Shown one piece after another: positions 35,711 to 44,728 of a stretch of DNA of 64,000 nucleotides. This DNA comes from Litorimonas sp. (GTDB taxonomy: Bacteria; Pseudomonadota; Alphaproteobacteria; Caulobacterales; Maricaulaceae), in the NCBI GenBank assembly GCA_029936425.1, contig JAPYSU010000013.1, positions 7,190-71,189 of the forward strand, written 5' to 3'. The notes below the pieces were generated by a model. The model worked only from the letters and a program-made list of their open reading frames with translations, was not told the origin of the DNA and ran no database searches. Position numbers and translations under genes: made by a program. Each line of letters opens with the position of its first letter. Position 1 is the first letter of the stretch.

Positions 35711-36331
35711 TTAACGGCGGGATACATTTTCGATCCTTAAAATGCAGCCGCCTTCATCAGACAAACTTTTTACCGCCTCACACTCAAATGTCCATTGCGT
35801 GCGGGCTATTTCCAACTCTTCGTCCACAGCCGCTCCTTTCAATAAAATGAGCTGTGTGTGGTCGGCAATAAATCGTTCGGAATAAGAAAACAGCCGATTA
35901 AGCGGGGCAAACGCCCTCGCGGTGATGACATCTGCCGGGAAAGGATCGAGCGATTCAATCCGGCCCGAGTGAATTTCAGTTGGCAAATCCAGTTCCCGGC
36001 TGACAGTCTTCAAGAAACTCGCTTTTTTACCTGCAGACTCCGTTAAAAACACCCGGGCTTTCGGAATGGGGGATTGCGCAATCGCGACAGAAAGGCCCGG
36101 AAACCCTCCGCCTGATCCAAAATCCAGGCAGTTTTTGTCATTTTCTCGCAAAAAAGGGGTGATCTGCCAACTATCTAGCGCATGACGTGTCCAAAATTCG
36201 GGAAGTGTCGATTTTGCAACAAGATTAATCTTGGCATTCCACTTTACCAATAGCTTATGCCAAAGTTGGTACTTCTCAAATGTTTCACGTGAAACATTGG
36301 TTTCTCTCAGAAATTTGTCCTCAGGCCGCAC
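35711..36331 (-). CDS. rsmG: 16S rRNA m7G527 methyltransferase RsmG
   Basis: 206 residues from a GTG start; the ATG-like choices downstream would lose the conserved N-terminus. The SAM-binding motif is LDFGSGGGFPGLSVAI, followed by TESAGKKASFLKTV. It methylates G527 of 16S rRNA, and loss gives low-level streptomycin resistance. Its start overlaps the mnmG end by 11 bp. The first 20 codons contain parS site A (36281-36296). Confidence 0.96.
   Translation of the reverse strand: MRPEDKFLRETNVSRETFEKYQLWHKLLVKWNAKINLVAKSTLPEFWTRHALDSWQITPFLRENDKNCLDFGSGGGFPGLSVAIAQSPIPKARVFLTESAGKKASFLKTVSRELDLPTEIHSGRIESLDPFPADVITARAFAPLNRLFSYSERFIADHTQLILLKGAAVDEELEIARTQWTFECEAVKSLSDEGGCILRIENVSRR
36281..36296. 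promoter_or_regulatory. parS site A (inside rsmG)
   Basis: Perfect 16-bp palindrome TGTTTCACGTGAAACA, identical to the consensus parS bound by ParB. It lies within the rsmG coding region, where it encodes part of the NVSRETF segment of the protein. Confidence 0.95.
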
Positions 36332-38192
36332 GGTTTTGTTTTTTAATAAAAGCCAATACGGCCATTAAGGCTCCAGGCGTAACGCCTTCCATTTTAGACG
36401 CTTCCCCAAGAGTTTCAGGGCGTTGCGCCGTCAACTTCTGGCGCACTTCGTTAGAGAGACCTCCGATTTTTGAATAGTCCAAGGAGTCGGGGATTCTCAA
36501 ACCTGCATCCCGCCGAAAAGCTTCGATATCCCGCGCCTGCCGTTCCAGATATCCGGCATAAGTGGCGTGTGTTTTCAAATATTGTTTTTGTTCTCCTGAG
36601 AGATCGCCAAGCTCGGGCCAGATTTGAGTCAGGTCGCTGATTTCAATATCCGGATAGGATAACAGATCAATTACATTTCGGCTGACGCCATCCTGATTGA
36701 TTGACAGACCTTTGCTTTTGAGGACGTTAGGCGACTCTTCCAAACTCTCTGCCAGAGATTTTGCCTTTGCATAACCCTCGTGTTTCACGTGAAACATTTC
36801 CTCGCGGGCTTCAGTCACCATACCAAGATCAATCGCTATAGGTGTCAGGCGTGTATCGGCATTATCTGCGCGAAGGGCCAATCTATATTCAGCGCGAGAT
36901 GTGAACATACGGTAGGGCTCAGTAACGCCCTTCGTCACAAGGTCGTCAATCATGACGCCGATATAGGCCTGACTTCGATCCAGAATAAGCGCCTCTCGCC
37001 CTTGCTCCGCCAGTGCCGCATTAGATCCGGCAATTAGCCCTTGAGCCCCTGCTTCTTCATATCCGGTCGTTCCATTAATTTGGCCTGCCAAATACAGACC
37101 CCCAAGCTTTTTGACTTCCAGAGTTCGGCGTAACTCTCTTGGGTCCACGTAATCATATTCGATAGCATAACCGTAGCGCTCCACGACAACATTTTCCAAG
37201 CTCCTCATCGTTCTCAGGAATTTATCCTGCACTTCTTCAGGAAGGGAGGAAGAAATTCCGTTCGGATAGACCACGTCTCCATCTGGGTTTCCGGGAAGGC
37301 CTTCTGGCTCAAGGAAAACCTGATGACGGTCACGATCGGCAAACCGAACAACTTTGTCTTCGATCGAGGGACAATATCGAGGCCCCCGGCCGGATATCGA
37401 CCCATTATTGACGGATGACAAAGTAATATTGTCCCGAATGACTTTATGTGTCTCTGCATTTGTGTGGGTAATCCCGCATTCAATTTGAGGGACAGAAATT
37501 TTGGAGTTCAGGAAAGAAAAGGCAATGGGCTCGGCATCAGCCGCCTGCATTTCAAGCGACTCCCAATCAATGGAGCTTTTCCGAAGGCGCGCCGGCGTGC
37601 CCGTCTTGAGCCGGCCCATATCTAGTCCGAGATTATAAAGCCTCTCACTCAATCCGATAGCTGGAGCTTCGCCGACGCGGCCCGCCGGGATGCGGGTGTC
37701 ACCAATATGGATCATGCCCTTCAGAAACGTTCCTGTTGTCAAAACAACCCGGCTTGTTGCCAAGTGCGATCCATCTTCCAGTAAAACGCCGCAAACGCGC
37801 CCATCTTCAACAATGAGATCCTCCGCTGCGCCCGCCATCAGAGTCAGATTTTCGGTCTCAGCCATCGCCGCCTGCATGGCGTTGCGATACAAAAACCGGT
37901 CGGATTGGGTGCGCGGTCCTTGCACAGCAGGGCCCTTTGATCTGTTTAGCAAACGAAACTGAATGCCGGATTGATCCGCGACCACCCCCATCACACCGCC
38001 CATAGCGTCGATTTCTCGAACCAGGTGACCTTTGCCCAAACCGCCAATAGCGGGGTTACAAGACATTTCGCCAATCGTTTCGAGTTTATGTGTCAAAAGA
38101 AGGGTATTTGCACCCAGCCGCGCCGATGCGCTCGCCGCTTCACAGCCTGCGTGCCCGCCCCCAATAATAATGACATCCCATTTTTGGGTCAT
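36321..38192 (-). CDS. mnmG: tRNA uridine-5-carboxymethylaminomethyl modification enzyme MnmG (GidA)
   Basis: 623 residues. FAD-binding VIIIGGGHAGCEAASASARLG at the start, CNPAIGGLGKGHLVREIDAMGG, and the C-terminal YAGYLERQARDIEAFR region are family landmarks. With MnmE it makes the cmnm5 group at wobble U34. It overlaps rsmG by 11 bp. Codons for EEMFHVKHEG embed parS site B. The ATG at 38192 has only a weak ribosome site, and parS site C lies 15 bp upstream of it, where ParB binding might affect expression. Confidence 0.97.
   Translation of the reverse strand: MTQKWDVIIIGGGHAGCEAASASARLGANTLLLTHKLETIGEMSCNPAIGGLGKGHLVREIDAMGGVMGVVADQSGIQFRLLNRSKGPAVQGPRTQSDRFLYRNAMQAAMAETENLTLMAGAAEDLIVEDGRVCGVLLEDGSHLATSRVVLTTGTFLKGMIHIGDTRIPAGRVGEAPAIGLSERLYNLGLDMGRLKTGTPARLRKSSIDWESLEMQAADAEPIAFSFLNSKISVPQIECGITHTNAETHKVIRDNITLSSVNNGSISGRGPRYCPSIEDKVVRFADRDRHQVFLEPEGLPGNPDGDVVYPNGISSSLPEEVQDKFLRTMRSLENVVVERYGYAIEYDYVDPRELRRTLEVKKLGGLYLAGQINGTTGYEEAGAQGLIAGSNAALAEQGREALILDRSQAYIGVMIDDLVTKGVTEPYRMFTSRAEYRLALRADNADTRLTPIAIDLGMVTEAREEMFHVKHEGYAKAKSLAESLEESPNVLKSKGLSINQDGVSRNVIDLLSYPDIEISDLTQIWPELGDLSGEQKQYLKTHATYAGYLERQARDIEAFRRDAGLRIPDSLDYSKIGGLSNEVRQKLTAQRPETLGEASKMEGVTPGALMAVLAFIKKQNRAA
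36781..36796. promoter_or_regulatory. parS site B (inside mnmG)
   Basis: Perfect TGTTTCACGTGAAACA embedded in the mnmG coding sequence (reading MFHVKH in that frame). It is exactly 500 bp from site A. Confidence 0.95.
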
Positions 38193-38206
38193 AAGGTTGT
38201 ACTCAA

Positions 38207-38222
38207 TGTTTCACGTGAAACA
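38207..38222. promoter_or_regulatory. parS site C (mnmE-mnmG gap)
   Basis: Perfect TGTTTCACGTGAAACA in the 102-bp gap upstream of mnmG, starting 15 bp before its start codon. It is the only one of the three sites outside coding sequence. Confidence 0.95.
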
Positions 38223-38294
38223 AAAAATCCGTAGTTATTTCCCGCCCCAATAAGGCTTTCCATCTACTCTGTCGAGAGGAGGGTAACAGCTCGC

Positions 38295-39647
38295 TTACTT
38301 ACCTACACAGAAACGCGAAAAGATACGATCAAACACGGCTTCGATATCTGTTTCCCCAGCCAGCTCCGATAAAGACCGCAAAGCCACCCGAAGATCGTCC
38401 CCCGCAAGTTCCGGGGCAAACCCCAAATGTGTTTGGGCCCGCAAAATCGCGTCCTGCGCGCGCCGGACACAATCGCCATGTCTCGCGCGGGTCAAACCGG
38501 AATCCTGCCCCACAGAGTAGTTTTCTCTCACTATCTCCTCAAGGCGGGTATGGAGCGCCGTTTCTCCGCCCTGTTCCAGTAAATTGCCTTTTAAAGCCCC
38601 GAAAAAATTGGCTTCGCTAATATCGTCATAACCTATTGTTTTATTTATAAAAATTATATCGTTTTCTGTTAGGCTATGGGCAATAGCCGGATCAAATTCG
38701 GTTGTACCGGGACGCACCACGTAAATCGTGATTTCGGCCTCCGCCGCCCGTTTTTGAGCCCTACGGACGCCCTCTGCCTCTATGGCATTGTCAGAAACTC
38801 GCAAGCCGGCTGTATCTGACAGGGTCACCGGAAGGCCGGCAATCACCATTTGCGCCTCAACAACATCACGTGTTGTTCCTGCTTCTGGTGAAGTAATCGC
38901 GACCTCCCGCCGGGTGAGAGCGTTAATCAGTGTGGATTTGCCCGCATTGGGCGCGCCGATGATAGCAATATCCAATCCAGACCGAATGGCTGCTCCGCGA
39001 CCCATATCCTCCAAAGCTGTCTTCATCTCAGACGCAAGCTCCCCCAGCGGCGCATACGCCCCATGAGAAAGGCTGTCTGGAATATCGCCTTCATCTGGGA
39101 AATCGATCTCGCCTTCAATCTGCGCCAACGCATCCAGGAGCTGTTCACGCCAGCCTTCATAGATATCACGCAGTCCGCCGCCCATCTGCCGCAGAGCCTG
39201 AACCCGCTGCCCCGCGCTTTGCGCGTCTATCAGATCCGCCAGGCCTTCGGCCTCGGTCAGATCCATCTTGCCGTTCTGTACGGCCCGACGAGTAAACTCT
39301 CCGGGCTCTGCCTGCCGCAACCCTAATGAGAGTAAAGCTTCGCTAAGTCCATTAATGACCGCCGGACTGCCGTGAGTATGAAATTCCACGCAGTCTTCGC
39401 CTGTAAAACTGGCCGGCCGGGGAAACCACAAGGTTAAAGCCTCATCAATCGGCTCTCCGTCCGGCGACATGAGCTTCCGTAAAGCCGCATAGCGTGGCTT
39501 TGGAACAGACCGACGGCTTAGCTTGGTGACGCTCTCGGCGCAGGCCGGGCCGCTTAGGCGAAAAACGGCCACTCCGGCCCGGCCCGAAGCAGAGCTGAGC
39601 GAAAAAATCGTCTCGCCAGTCGCGTTTATGGTCTCTGGATTCTCCAT
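38295..39647 (-). CDS. mnmE: tRNA modification GTPase MnmE (TrmE)
   Basis: 450 residues from the ATG at 39647, which matches the family's start (ETIFSLSSASGRAGVAVFRLSG). Folate-binding N-terminal domain, helical region, inserted G domain with G1 GAPNAGKSTLINAL and G3 DTAG, and the C-terminal FCVGK ending needed for MnmG-linked chemistry. It is the partner of MnmG next door. The 100-bp spacer to mnmG holds parS site C. Confidence 0.97.
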   Translation of the reverse strand: MENPETINATGETIFSLSSASGRAGVAVFRLSGPACAESVTKLSRRSVPKPRYAALRKLMSPDGEPIDEALTLWFPRPASFTGEDCVEFHTHGSPAVINGLSEALLSLGLRQAEPGEFTRRAVQNGKMDLTEAEGLADLIDAQSAGQRVQALRQMGGGLRDIYEGWREQLLDALAQIEGEIDFPDEGDIPDSLSHGAYAPLGELASEMKTALEDMGRGAAIRSGLDIAIIGAPNAGKSTLINALTRREVAITSPEAGTTRDVVEAQMVIAGLPVTLSDTAGLRVSDNAIEAEGVRRAQKRAAEAEITIYVVRPGTTEFDPAIAHSLTENDIIFINKTIGYDDISEANFFGALKGNLLEQGGETALHTRLEEIVRENYSVGQDSGLTRARHGDCVRRAQDAILRAQTHLGFAPELAGDDLRVALRSLSELAGETDIEAVFDRIFSRFCVGK

Positions 39648-39710
39648 GACCGAGCCTATAAAGACAAAGTCGAACCGGCGCAAAGCCGTAAACCCTACCG
39701 GACTTCGTTT

Positions 39711-40628
39711 ATGAGACCCCTAACATCCAATCCCCTTTATTTTTCATTAGCCATCGGTACACTGTTAGCCCTTTCATCCTGTAGCCAAAAGGCTACCCAG
39801 CCGGCGCCGGACTTCAGCGCTGCCGACATGACGGTGAACAGCGAAATATCTTCAATAAAAACAGCTATTGCCTGCCTTCCTGAAGAATCTGCGCTGATTG
39901 CCGCGCATCGCGGCGTTTCAGAAAATTGGGACTTGCCGGAAAATAGCGCCTCAGGGCTTCAGCGCCTGATTGATGAAAACTACCTCGTCGCCGAAGTTGA
40001 TGTCGCCTCAACCAAAGACGGCACGCTTTTTCTGTTCCATGACGGCGTGTGGGAGGATACCAGCACAGGGCAGGGGCCGGTTGCCGCCAGCATGGCCGCA
40101 GACCTTGATAAAATCCTGTTAAAATCACGAAAAGGCACTTTGGCGAGTGAACGGCCTTTGACCCTGGATGATGCTTTGCACCTCGCCAAAGACAAGCTCT
40201 ATCTGGAAATCGATTTCAAATCGAGCGCGTCTGAAACCGAGGTTGTCCAGGCAATCAAGGAGAAGGAAATGGGTGATCAGGTCATCCTCATTGCCTACAC
40301 GTCGGAACAGGCCGCTAAGCTGCAAGCCTTGGCCCCTAATATGGTACTCTCCGCACCGGGTCAGGATGAAGGCCGCGGTTTGAACTCTGAAAACACCTTG
40401 CTCTGGATGGGCCGCGATATTTCCGGCGTAAGTAATTCAACAAATACACTCGGGCATATTGGAATGATTGGGCGCGCCAGCGAAACGGCTAGGCCCGGAC
40501 CCTTACGGAAAGGAAAGCTTCTCGTCACAGATTTCCCGGACGAATTTCCGCCTATTCTCGGGCTGACAGATGAGAAACTGGAAACCTATAAAAGCTGTCT
40601 GGCGGCTGGAGAGCCTCGTGAGAGTTAA
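39711..40628 (+). CDS. Glycerophosphodiester phosphodiesterase-family lipoprotein
   Basis: 305 residues with lipobox LSSC (Cys24). The GDPD pattern is visible: AAHRGVSENWDLPENSASGLQRL (catalytic His-Arg and Glu), VAEVDVASTKDGTLFLFHDG (metal ligands Glu/Asp and second His), and LYLEIDFKS. The enzyme would split glycerophosphodiesters from membrane lipids in the periplasm. It is divergent from mnmE. The C-terminal part is less conserved but the core residues are present. Confidence 0.87.
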   Translation: MRPLTSNPLYFSLAIGTLLALSSCSQKATQPAPDFSAADMTVNSEISSIKTAIACLPEESALIAAHRGVSENWDLPENSASGLQRLIDENYLVAEVDVASTKDGTLFLFHDGVWEDTSTGQGPVAASMAADLDKILLKSRKGTLASERPLTLDDALHLAKDKLYLEIDFKSSASETEVVQAIKEKEMGDQVILIAYTSEQAAKLQALAPNMVLSAPGQDEGRGLNSENTLLWMGRDISGVSNSTNTLGHIGMIGRASETARPGPLRKGKLLVTDFPDEFPPILGLTDEKLETYKSCLAAGEPRES

Positions 40629-40631
40629 GCC

Positions 40632-41357
40632 TTAGGCATCTGCCTCGGCTCTCTCCCAGTATTTTGCCCATATCATCTCGTCGCCCATTTTTCCGATGAA
40701 GGCGCGGTGGGCCTCTAACTCTTCCTTGGTCGCAGAATGGTTGAGCGGCTGCGGTCTCTGGCGCGCCATTTTTGTCGGCGCGTTCCTGTAAGGGTCGTGC
40801 GTTTCTGCTGGTTTCGTATCCAGACCAAGCGAGCGGGCGCGGCCCCCTTTCAACTCCAGATATACAGCCGCCAAAAGTTCCGAGTCAATAATCGCTCCAT
40901 GTTTATCACGTGACGATAAAGAGATATCGAAACGCTTACACAGCGCGTCTAGCGAAGCGGGCGATCCAGGAAATTTGGCGTTGGCCATTGCCAAAGTGTC
41001 TTTGAACCGGGACGAGGGCAGAGGGTCAAACCCGGCCCGAACCAATTCCGCATTAATAAACCCCTCATCAAATCGGGCATTATGCGCAATCAGTGTCGAG
41101 TCGCCGATAAAATCCAGAAAATCCTGAGCCCTGTCCTTGAACAGAGGCTTTCCTCTCAAGAACTCTGTTGTCAGTCCCGTAATCTCGACGACTTTGTCCG
41201 GTACCTCTCTTTGCGGGTCCAGATAGGCATGAAATTGCTCTCCGGTCGGGAGCCAATCGATAAGTTCCACACAGCCCAGCTCGGTGATACGGTCATCCCC
41301 CTGAGCGTTAAAACCAGTTGTCTCCGTATCAAAGACAATTTCCCTGACAGAACTCAT
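40632..41357 (-). CDS. dnaQ: DNA polymerase III subunit epsilon (proofreading exonuclease)
   Basis: 241 residues. Exo I FDTETTGF, Exo II HNARFDEGFINAEL and Exo III HGAIIDSELLA form the DEDD-h site. It proofreads for the replicative polymerase. The ATG directly follows the coaE stop codon (TAAATG), so translation is coupled. It is the last gene of the ppsR-maf-aroE-coaE-dnaQ run. Confidence 0.95.
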   Translation of the reverse strand: MSSVREIVFDTETTGFNAQGDDRITELGCVELIDWLPTGEQFHAYLDPQREVPDKVVEITGLTTEFLRGKPLFKDRAQDFLDFIGDSTLIAHNARFDEGFINAELVRAGFDPLPSSRFKDTLAMANAKFPGSPASLDALCKRFDISLSSRDKHGAIIDSELLAAVYLELKGGRARSLGLDTKPAETHDPYRNAPTKMARQRPQPLNHSATKEELEAHRAFIGKMGDEMIWAKYWERAEADA

Positions 41358-41954
41358 TTAAGCCTCTTTTGCCCTTAGCTTACGCATTAACTCTTGCACC
41401 TGTTTGCGCGTTTCGGGAATAGAGACGCCTGTGGACAGAACATAATCGGCCCGTCTTCGTTTCTCTGAGTCCGGCAGCTGACGAGACAGAAGCATTTCAA
41501 AGAGCTCCTCCGTCATGCCCGGACGGGCCATGACACGCTCTTTTTGAACCTCCGCCGGAGCCGTGACCGTCACTGTATAATCGACTTTCCTGTCTCCCCC
41601 TGTTTCAAAAAGCAGAGGGATATCCAATACGACAATATCCGCCTTGTTTTCCCGTGCGGCAGTAAAAAATGCCTGCCGCAAATCCTCCACCCAGGGGTGG
41701 ATAAAGCTTTCAAGAACTTTCAAATTAAGTGGGTCAGCCCGCATATGAGCGCCAAGCACGCTGCGCTCTACGGCGCCGTCTTTTACTGCGTCAGGAAATA
41801 CGGCGTCTATGAGCGGCACAGCCTTGCCGCCTTTGGCGTAAAGCTGGTGAACGGCTTTATCCGCATCGAAAACAGGACAGCCCTCATCAGCAAAAAGGCC
41901 CGCCGTGGTCGTCTTGCCCATGCCAATTGACCCCGTCAGGCCCAGAATAATCAT
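41358..41954 (-). CDS. coaE: Dephospho-CoA kinase
   Basis: 198 residues. P-loop GSIGMGKTTTAGLFADEG, DADKAVHQLY, and the later DIPLLFETGG motif are typical. It makes CoA by phosphorylating the ribose of dephospho-CoA. It overlaps aroE by 4 bp and abuts dnaQ. Confidence 0.96.
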   Translation of the reverse strand: MIILGLTGSIGMGKTTTAGLFADEGCPVFDADKAVHQLYAKGGKAVPLIDAVFPDAVKDGAVERSVLGAHMRADPLNLKVLESFIHPWVEDLRQAFFTAARENKADIVVLDIPLLFETGGDRKVDYTVTVTAPAEVQKERVMARPGMTEELFEMLLSRQLPDSEKRRRADYVLSTGVSIPETRKQVQELMRKLRAKEA

Positions 41955-42820
41955 CTGACCCCCGATTTGAGCGCGGCGTAAAGCGTCTCCGTCGGATCCA
42001 TGTTTTTGGGGGGCGCCTCCCCAAAGAAATGGCGAAAGCTGGGCCGGGCCTGTTCGATCAGCATGGACAAACCGCCCAGCGTTTCGCAGCCCTGGCGTTC
42101 CGCTTCTTTTAAGAGCCCCGTTCGGCGCGGCGTATAAATAAGATCATAAACTAAAGTACCAGATTGCACGCGCTCTAAAGATAGGTCCAAATCCGGATAA
42201 CCGCTCATACCGGCCGAACTCGCATTTATGATAATCTGACTGGACGCCACCGCCGCATTGCGGCTTTCCCAGGGAATTGAATATAGGCTTGGCAAGTCCA
42301 CGGACTCCGCAAGGCTTTCTGCTTTACTGTCCGTTCTATTGGTAATTTTAATTTCCGGGACATTTAAAGACAGTAATGCCCCAATGACCGCGCGGGACGC
42401 CCCGCCCGCGCCGATTAAAAGAACGGAGCTTTGCGATAGCTTGGACGCCGCAATTTTTGACAGGAGAGGCGTGGCAAATCCTTCCAGATCCGTGTTGTGA
42501 CCAATCAGCTTGCCGCCGCGTTTAAAGAGGCAGTTTGAAACGCCCAGCTTTAACGCATCCGGCGTATGATCATCCGCCGCCAGAAAGGCCTGTCTTTTGA
42601 GCGGCAAGGTGACATTTACGCCCGAAATAGAGGTCCGCTTTAAAGACTGAAATGCCTCCACCGCCTTATCGGGGCGCACCGCAAAGGGGATATAGGCCCC
42701 GGATATGCCTGCCCCTTTGAGCCAGTAATTATGCAAAACCGGAGAGAGCGAATGATGAATAGGCCACCCGCAAACGCCCGCAAGTTTCGGGATTGGTACG
42801 TCCGTCTCGGCGCGGCTCAT
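41951..42820 (-). CDS. aroE: Shikimate dehydrogenase
   Basis: 289 residues. Substrate side: GWPIHHSLSPVLHNYWL and NVTLPLKRQAFLAADD, with the catalytic Lys. Cofactor side: LLIGAGGASRAVIGAL (NADP-binding glycine loop) and the basic NRTDSKAESLA. It reduces 3-dehydroshikimate in aromatic amino-acid synthesis. It overlaps the coaE start and the maf stop by 4 bp each. Confidence 0.95.
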   Translation of the reverse strand: MSRAETDVPIPKLAGVCGWPIHHSLSPVLHNYWLKGAGISGAYIPFAVRPDKAVEAFQSLKRTSISGVNVTLPLKRQAFLAADDHTPDALKLGVSNCLFKRGGKLIGHNTDLEGFATPLLSKIAASKLSQSSVLLIGAGGASRAVIGALLSLNVPEIKITNRTDSKAESLAESVDLPSLYSIPWESRNAAVASSQIIINASSAGMSGYPDLDLSLERVQSGTLVYDLIYTPRRTGLLKEAERQGCETLGGLSMLIEQARPSFRHFFGEAPPKNMDPTETLYAALKSGVR

Positions 42821-43428
42821 GACGGAACAACTCCGCGCATTCGGAGATAATCCAGCAGGGGCAAGAGCGGCAATCCCAATATGGAAAAGAAGTCTCCCTC
42901 TACTTGAGAGAAAAGATGCGCGCCGGGTCCCTCAAAACGATACGCCCCAACAGACCGCGTCAGACATTCGCCCTCCAGCTCGATATATTGATCCAGAAAC
43001 GCGTCACTAAAATCACGTACGGTCAGCTTCGTCACAGAGAGGTGGCGCCAAACCACTTGTCCGTTCTCGCAAACCACAACCGCGCCCATCAGTTTGTGGG
43101 TTTTTCCGCGCATCTCTTTCAATCGCTGCCGCGCCGCCTCTATCGTAGGAGGTTTGTCAAAGAGAGTGTCGTCCATAACCATGATCTGATCGGCCCCGAT
43201 AACGAAGCCCGGCTCCGTGCGGCTCACGCGCAAAGCTTTGGCTTCGGCTAGGGCATCGGCAATATCGCGAAGGCGAGATCCTTCGCCGAGCATGGCCTGC
43301 TTTATCGCCGCCTCATCTACAGGTTTACTTATGACTTCATAGGTTAGGCCAGCTTCGGAAAGGATTTGCGCCCGAATAGCCGAGCCGCTGGCCAGGATGA
43401 GTCGTTGTGAGCTTTCAAAGCGAGTCAT
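42817..43428 (-). CDS. maf: Maf-family nucleotide pyrophosphatase
   Basis: 203 residues from the ATG at 43428, which starts just before the family motif LILASGSAIRAQILSEAGL. A further upstream start would add 22 residues inside ppsR and was rejected. GADQIMVMDD is the second family landmark. It hydrolyses odd nucleoside triphosphates (house-cleaning). The start overlaps the ppsR stop by 14 bp. Confidence 0.93.
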   Translation of the reverse strand: MTRFESSQRLILASGSAIRAQILSEAGLTYEVISKPVDEAAIKQAMLGEGSRLRDIADALAEAKALRVSRTEPGFVIGADQIMVMDDTLFDKPPTIEAARQRLKEMRGKTHKLMGAVVVCENGQVVWRHLSVTKLTVRDFSDAFLDQYIELEGECLTRSVGAYRFEGPGAHLFSQVEGDFFSILGLPLLPLLDYLRMRGVVPS

Positions 43429-44254
43429 GATGCGCCTTATAAAGATTGATGATTTGAGCGGCCGTTTCCTCGATTGATTTTCGGGTGACATCAATCACCT
43501 TATAGCCCTTTTTCAAAAACATGCGTTTGGCCTGACGCATCTCGTCGCGCACACGGTCCTGATCAATATAGTCTGTTTGCTGAGTTTGTTTCAAACCCAT
43601 CAAACGCTGTTGCCTTATCTGCACAATCCGATCCGGTGAGGCTACCAATCCCACAATGAACGGGTTTTTATACTGATCCAGAATAATGGGCAAAGGCGCC
43701 CCCGGAACTAAGGGAATATTTCCGGCTTTATAACCGCGATTGGCGAGGTAGATACATGTCGGGGTTTTGGACGTCCGGCTGACGCCCAGTAAGACAATGT
43801 CAGCCTCTGCCAGTCCTTGGACATTTTGCCCGTCATCATGCGCCATGGCGTAATCAAGCGCTTCAATCCGGTTGTAATATTCCGCATCCAGATTACGCTG
43901 TGCGCCCACTTCCGAAATAATAGACGCGCCGAGATAACGGCCTAACATGGCCAAAGTGGGATCCAGAACAGAAATGGCCGGAATACGGCGTTCGGCGCAG
44001 AAGCTTTCCAGTCTTTTGCGGCGATCCGGATTCACGACGGTATAAAGAACCACCCCCGGTTTGCTGCCGATCAAATCTAGCGCCTGTTCCATCTGGGCTT
44101 CGCTGCGCACCAAGGCATGTATATGTTCCAGCGCGGTGGCATTTCGAAACTGGGCCGTAGACGCTTTCATGAGGCCCACCAAAGTCTCGCCTGTCGAATC
44201 AGACACCAGATGAACATGGAAATAGATCGATATATTGGGGTTTTTCTCCGACAT
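43415..44254 (-). CDS. ppsR: Pyruvate, phosphate dikinase regulatory protein (DUF299)
   Basis: 279 residues. Landmarks are the N-terminal LVSDSTGETLVGLMKAS and the nucleotide-binding IVLLGVSRTSKTPTCIYLANRGYKAGNIPLV. It is a bifunctional Ser/Thr kinase and phosphorylase acting on pyruvate/phosphoenolpyruvate enzymes. It heads the ppsR-maf-aroE-coaE-dnaQ run. It is divergent from hemE; the gap between holds the probable oriC. AAGAGAG precedes the ATG. Confidence 0.93.
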   Translation of the reverse strand: MSEKNPNISIYFHVHLVSDSTGETLVGLMKASTAQFRNATALEHIHALVRSEAQMEQALDLIGSKPGVVLYTVVNPDRRKRLESFCAERRIPAISVLDPTLAMLGRYLGASIISEVGAQRNLDAEYYNRIEALDYAMAHDDGQNVQGLAEADIVLLGVSRTSKTPTCIYLANRGYKAGNIPLVPGAPLPIILDQYKNPFIVGLVASPDRIVQIRQQRLMGLKQTQQTDYIDQDRVRDEMRQAKRMFLKKGYKVIDVTRKSIEETAAQIINLYKAHHDSL

Positions 44255-44728
44255 GGGACTCTCTTAGCCGCGCCAAGAAAAAACCACAACCAAGGTTAGA
44301 AGAGCGTAAATATCGACAGCTATCCACATGCCTCCGGCTCAAAATAGTTTTCCTGTGAATTCAGGGGGCGGTTTTGAAGCTTAAGGCTATTTTATCCATG
44401 GGGAGTGTTAGGGTGTATTAACAAATTGAGTCCGGGGGATAAAATTCTGCGACGCTTTTATCCCGCAAATTTTCAACATATGGCTTTCGACTTCATGTCG
44501 CATTGATCTGGAATAAAGATAGGTTATCCCCGTTATTCCTGTTAAGCACAGAAAAAGTTATGGTCTGTGACTTATACCACTTTATCCTGTGACCATTAAG
44601 ATTGGTTACTAAAACGTTAAGACTGTCCACATATCCCGCTTTCTACATCTATCACTTCTTTTTTAAAAAATTTAAGAGGAGATAAGAGAGTTCGGATAAC
44701 TATCGGGCATAACCAAAGGATCTCTAAA
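44255..44728. other. Probable chromosomal replication origin (oriC)
   Basis: 474 bp of AT-rich, gene-free DNA between ppsR (DUF299) and hemE, the same neighbours as Caulobacter oriC. TATCC/GGATA cores of DnaA-box type recur eight times (near 44321, 44393, 44434, 44459, 44525, 44583, 44633 and 44695). The best box is CTATCCACA at 44320-44328, one mismatch from TTATCCACA; others diverge in the last two or three bases. TTAC-N7-TTAA at 44606-44620 resembles a CtrA site. A run TTTTTTAAAAAATTTAA near 44660 is a plausible unwinding element. Position and boxes are seen; origin function is inferred. The region also holds both promoters. Confidence 0.7.
44606..44620. promoter_or_regulatory. CtrA-like binding motif in the origin region
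   Basis: TTAC-N7-TTAA differs from the CtrA consensus TTAA-N7-TTAA by one base. In Caulobacter CtrA silences oriC. No ctrA gene is in the window, so this is circumstantial. Confidence 0.35.

Noticed and set aside
38860..38885. Palindrome around CACGTG in mnmE as a fourth parS
   Set aside because: It reads AACATCACGTGTTGTT, which departs from parS at several positions, while three others are perfect.
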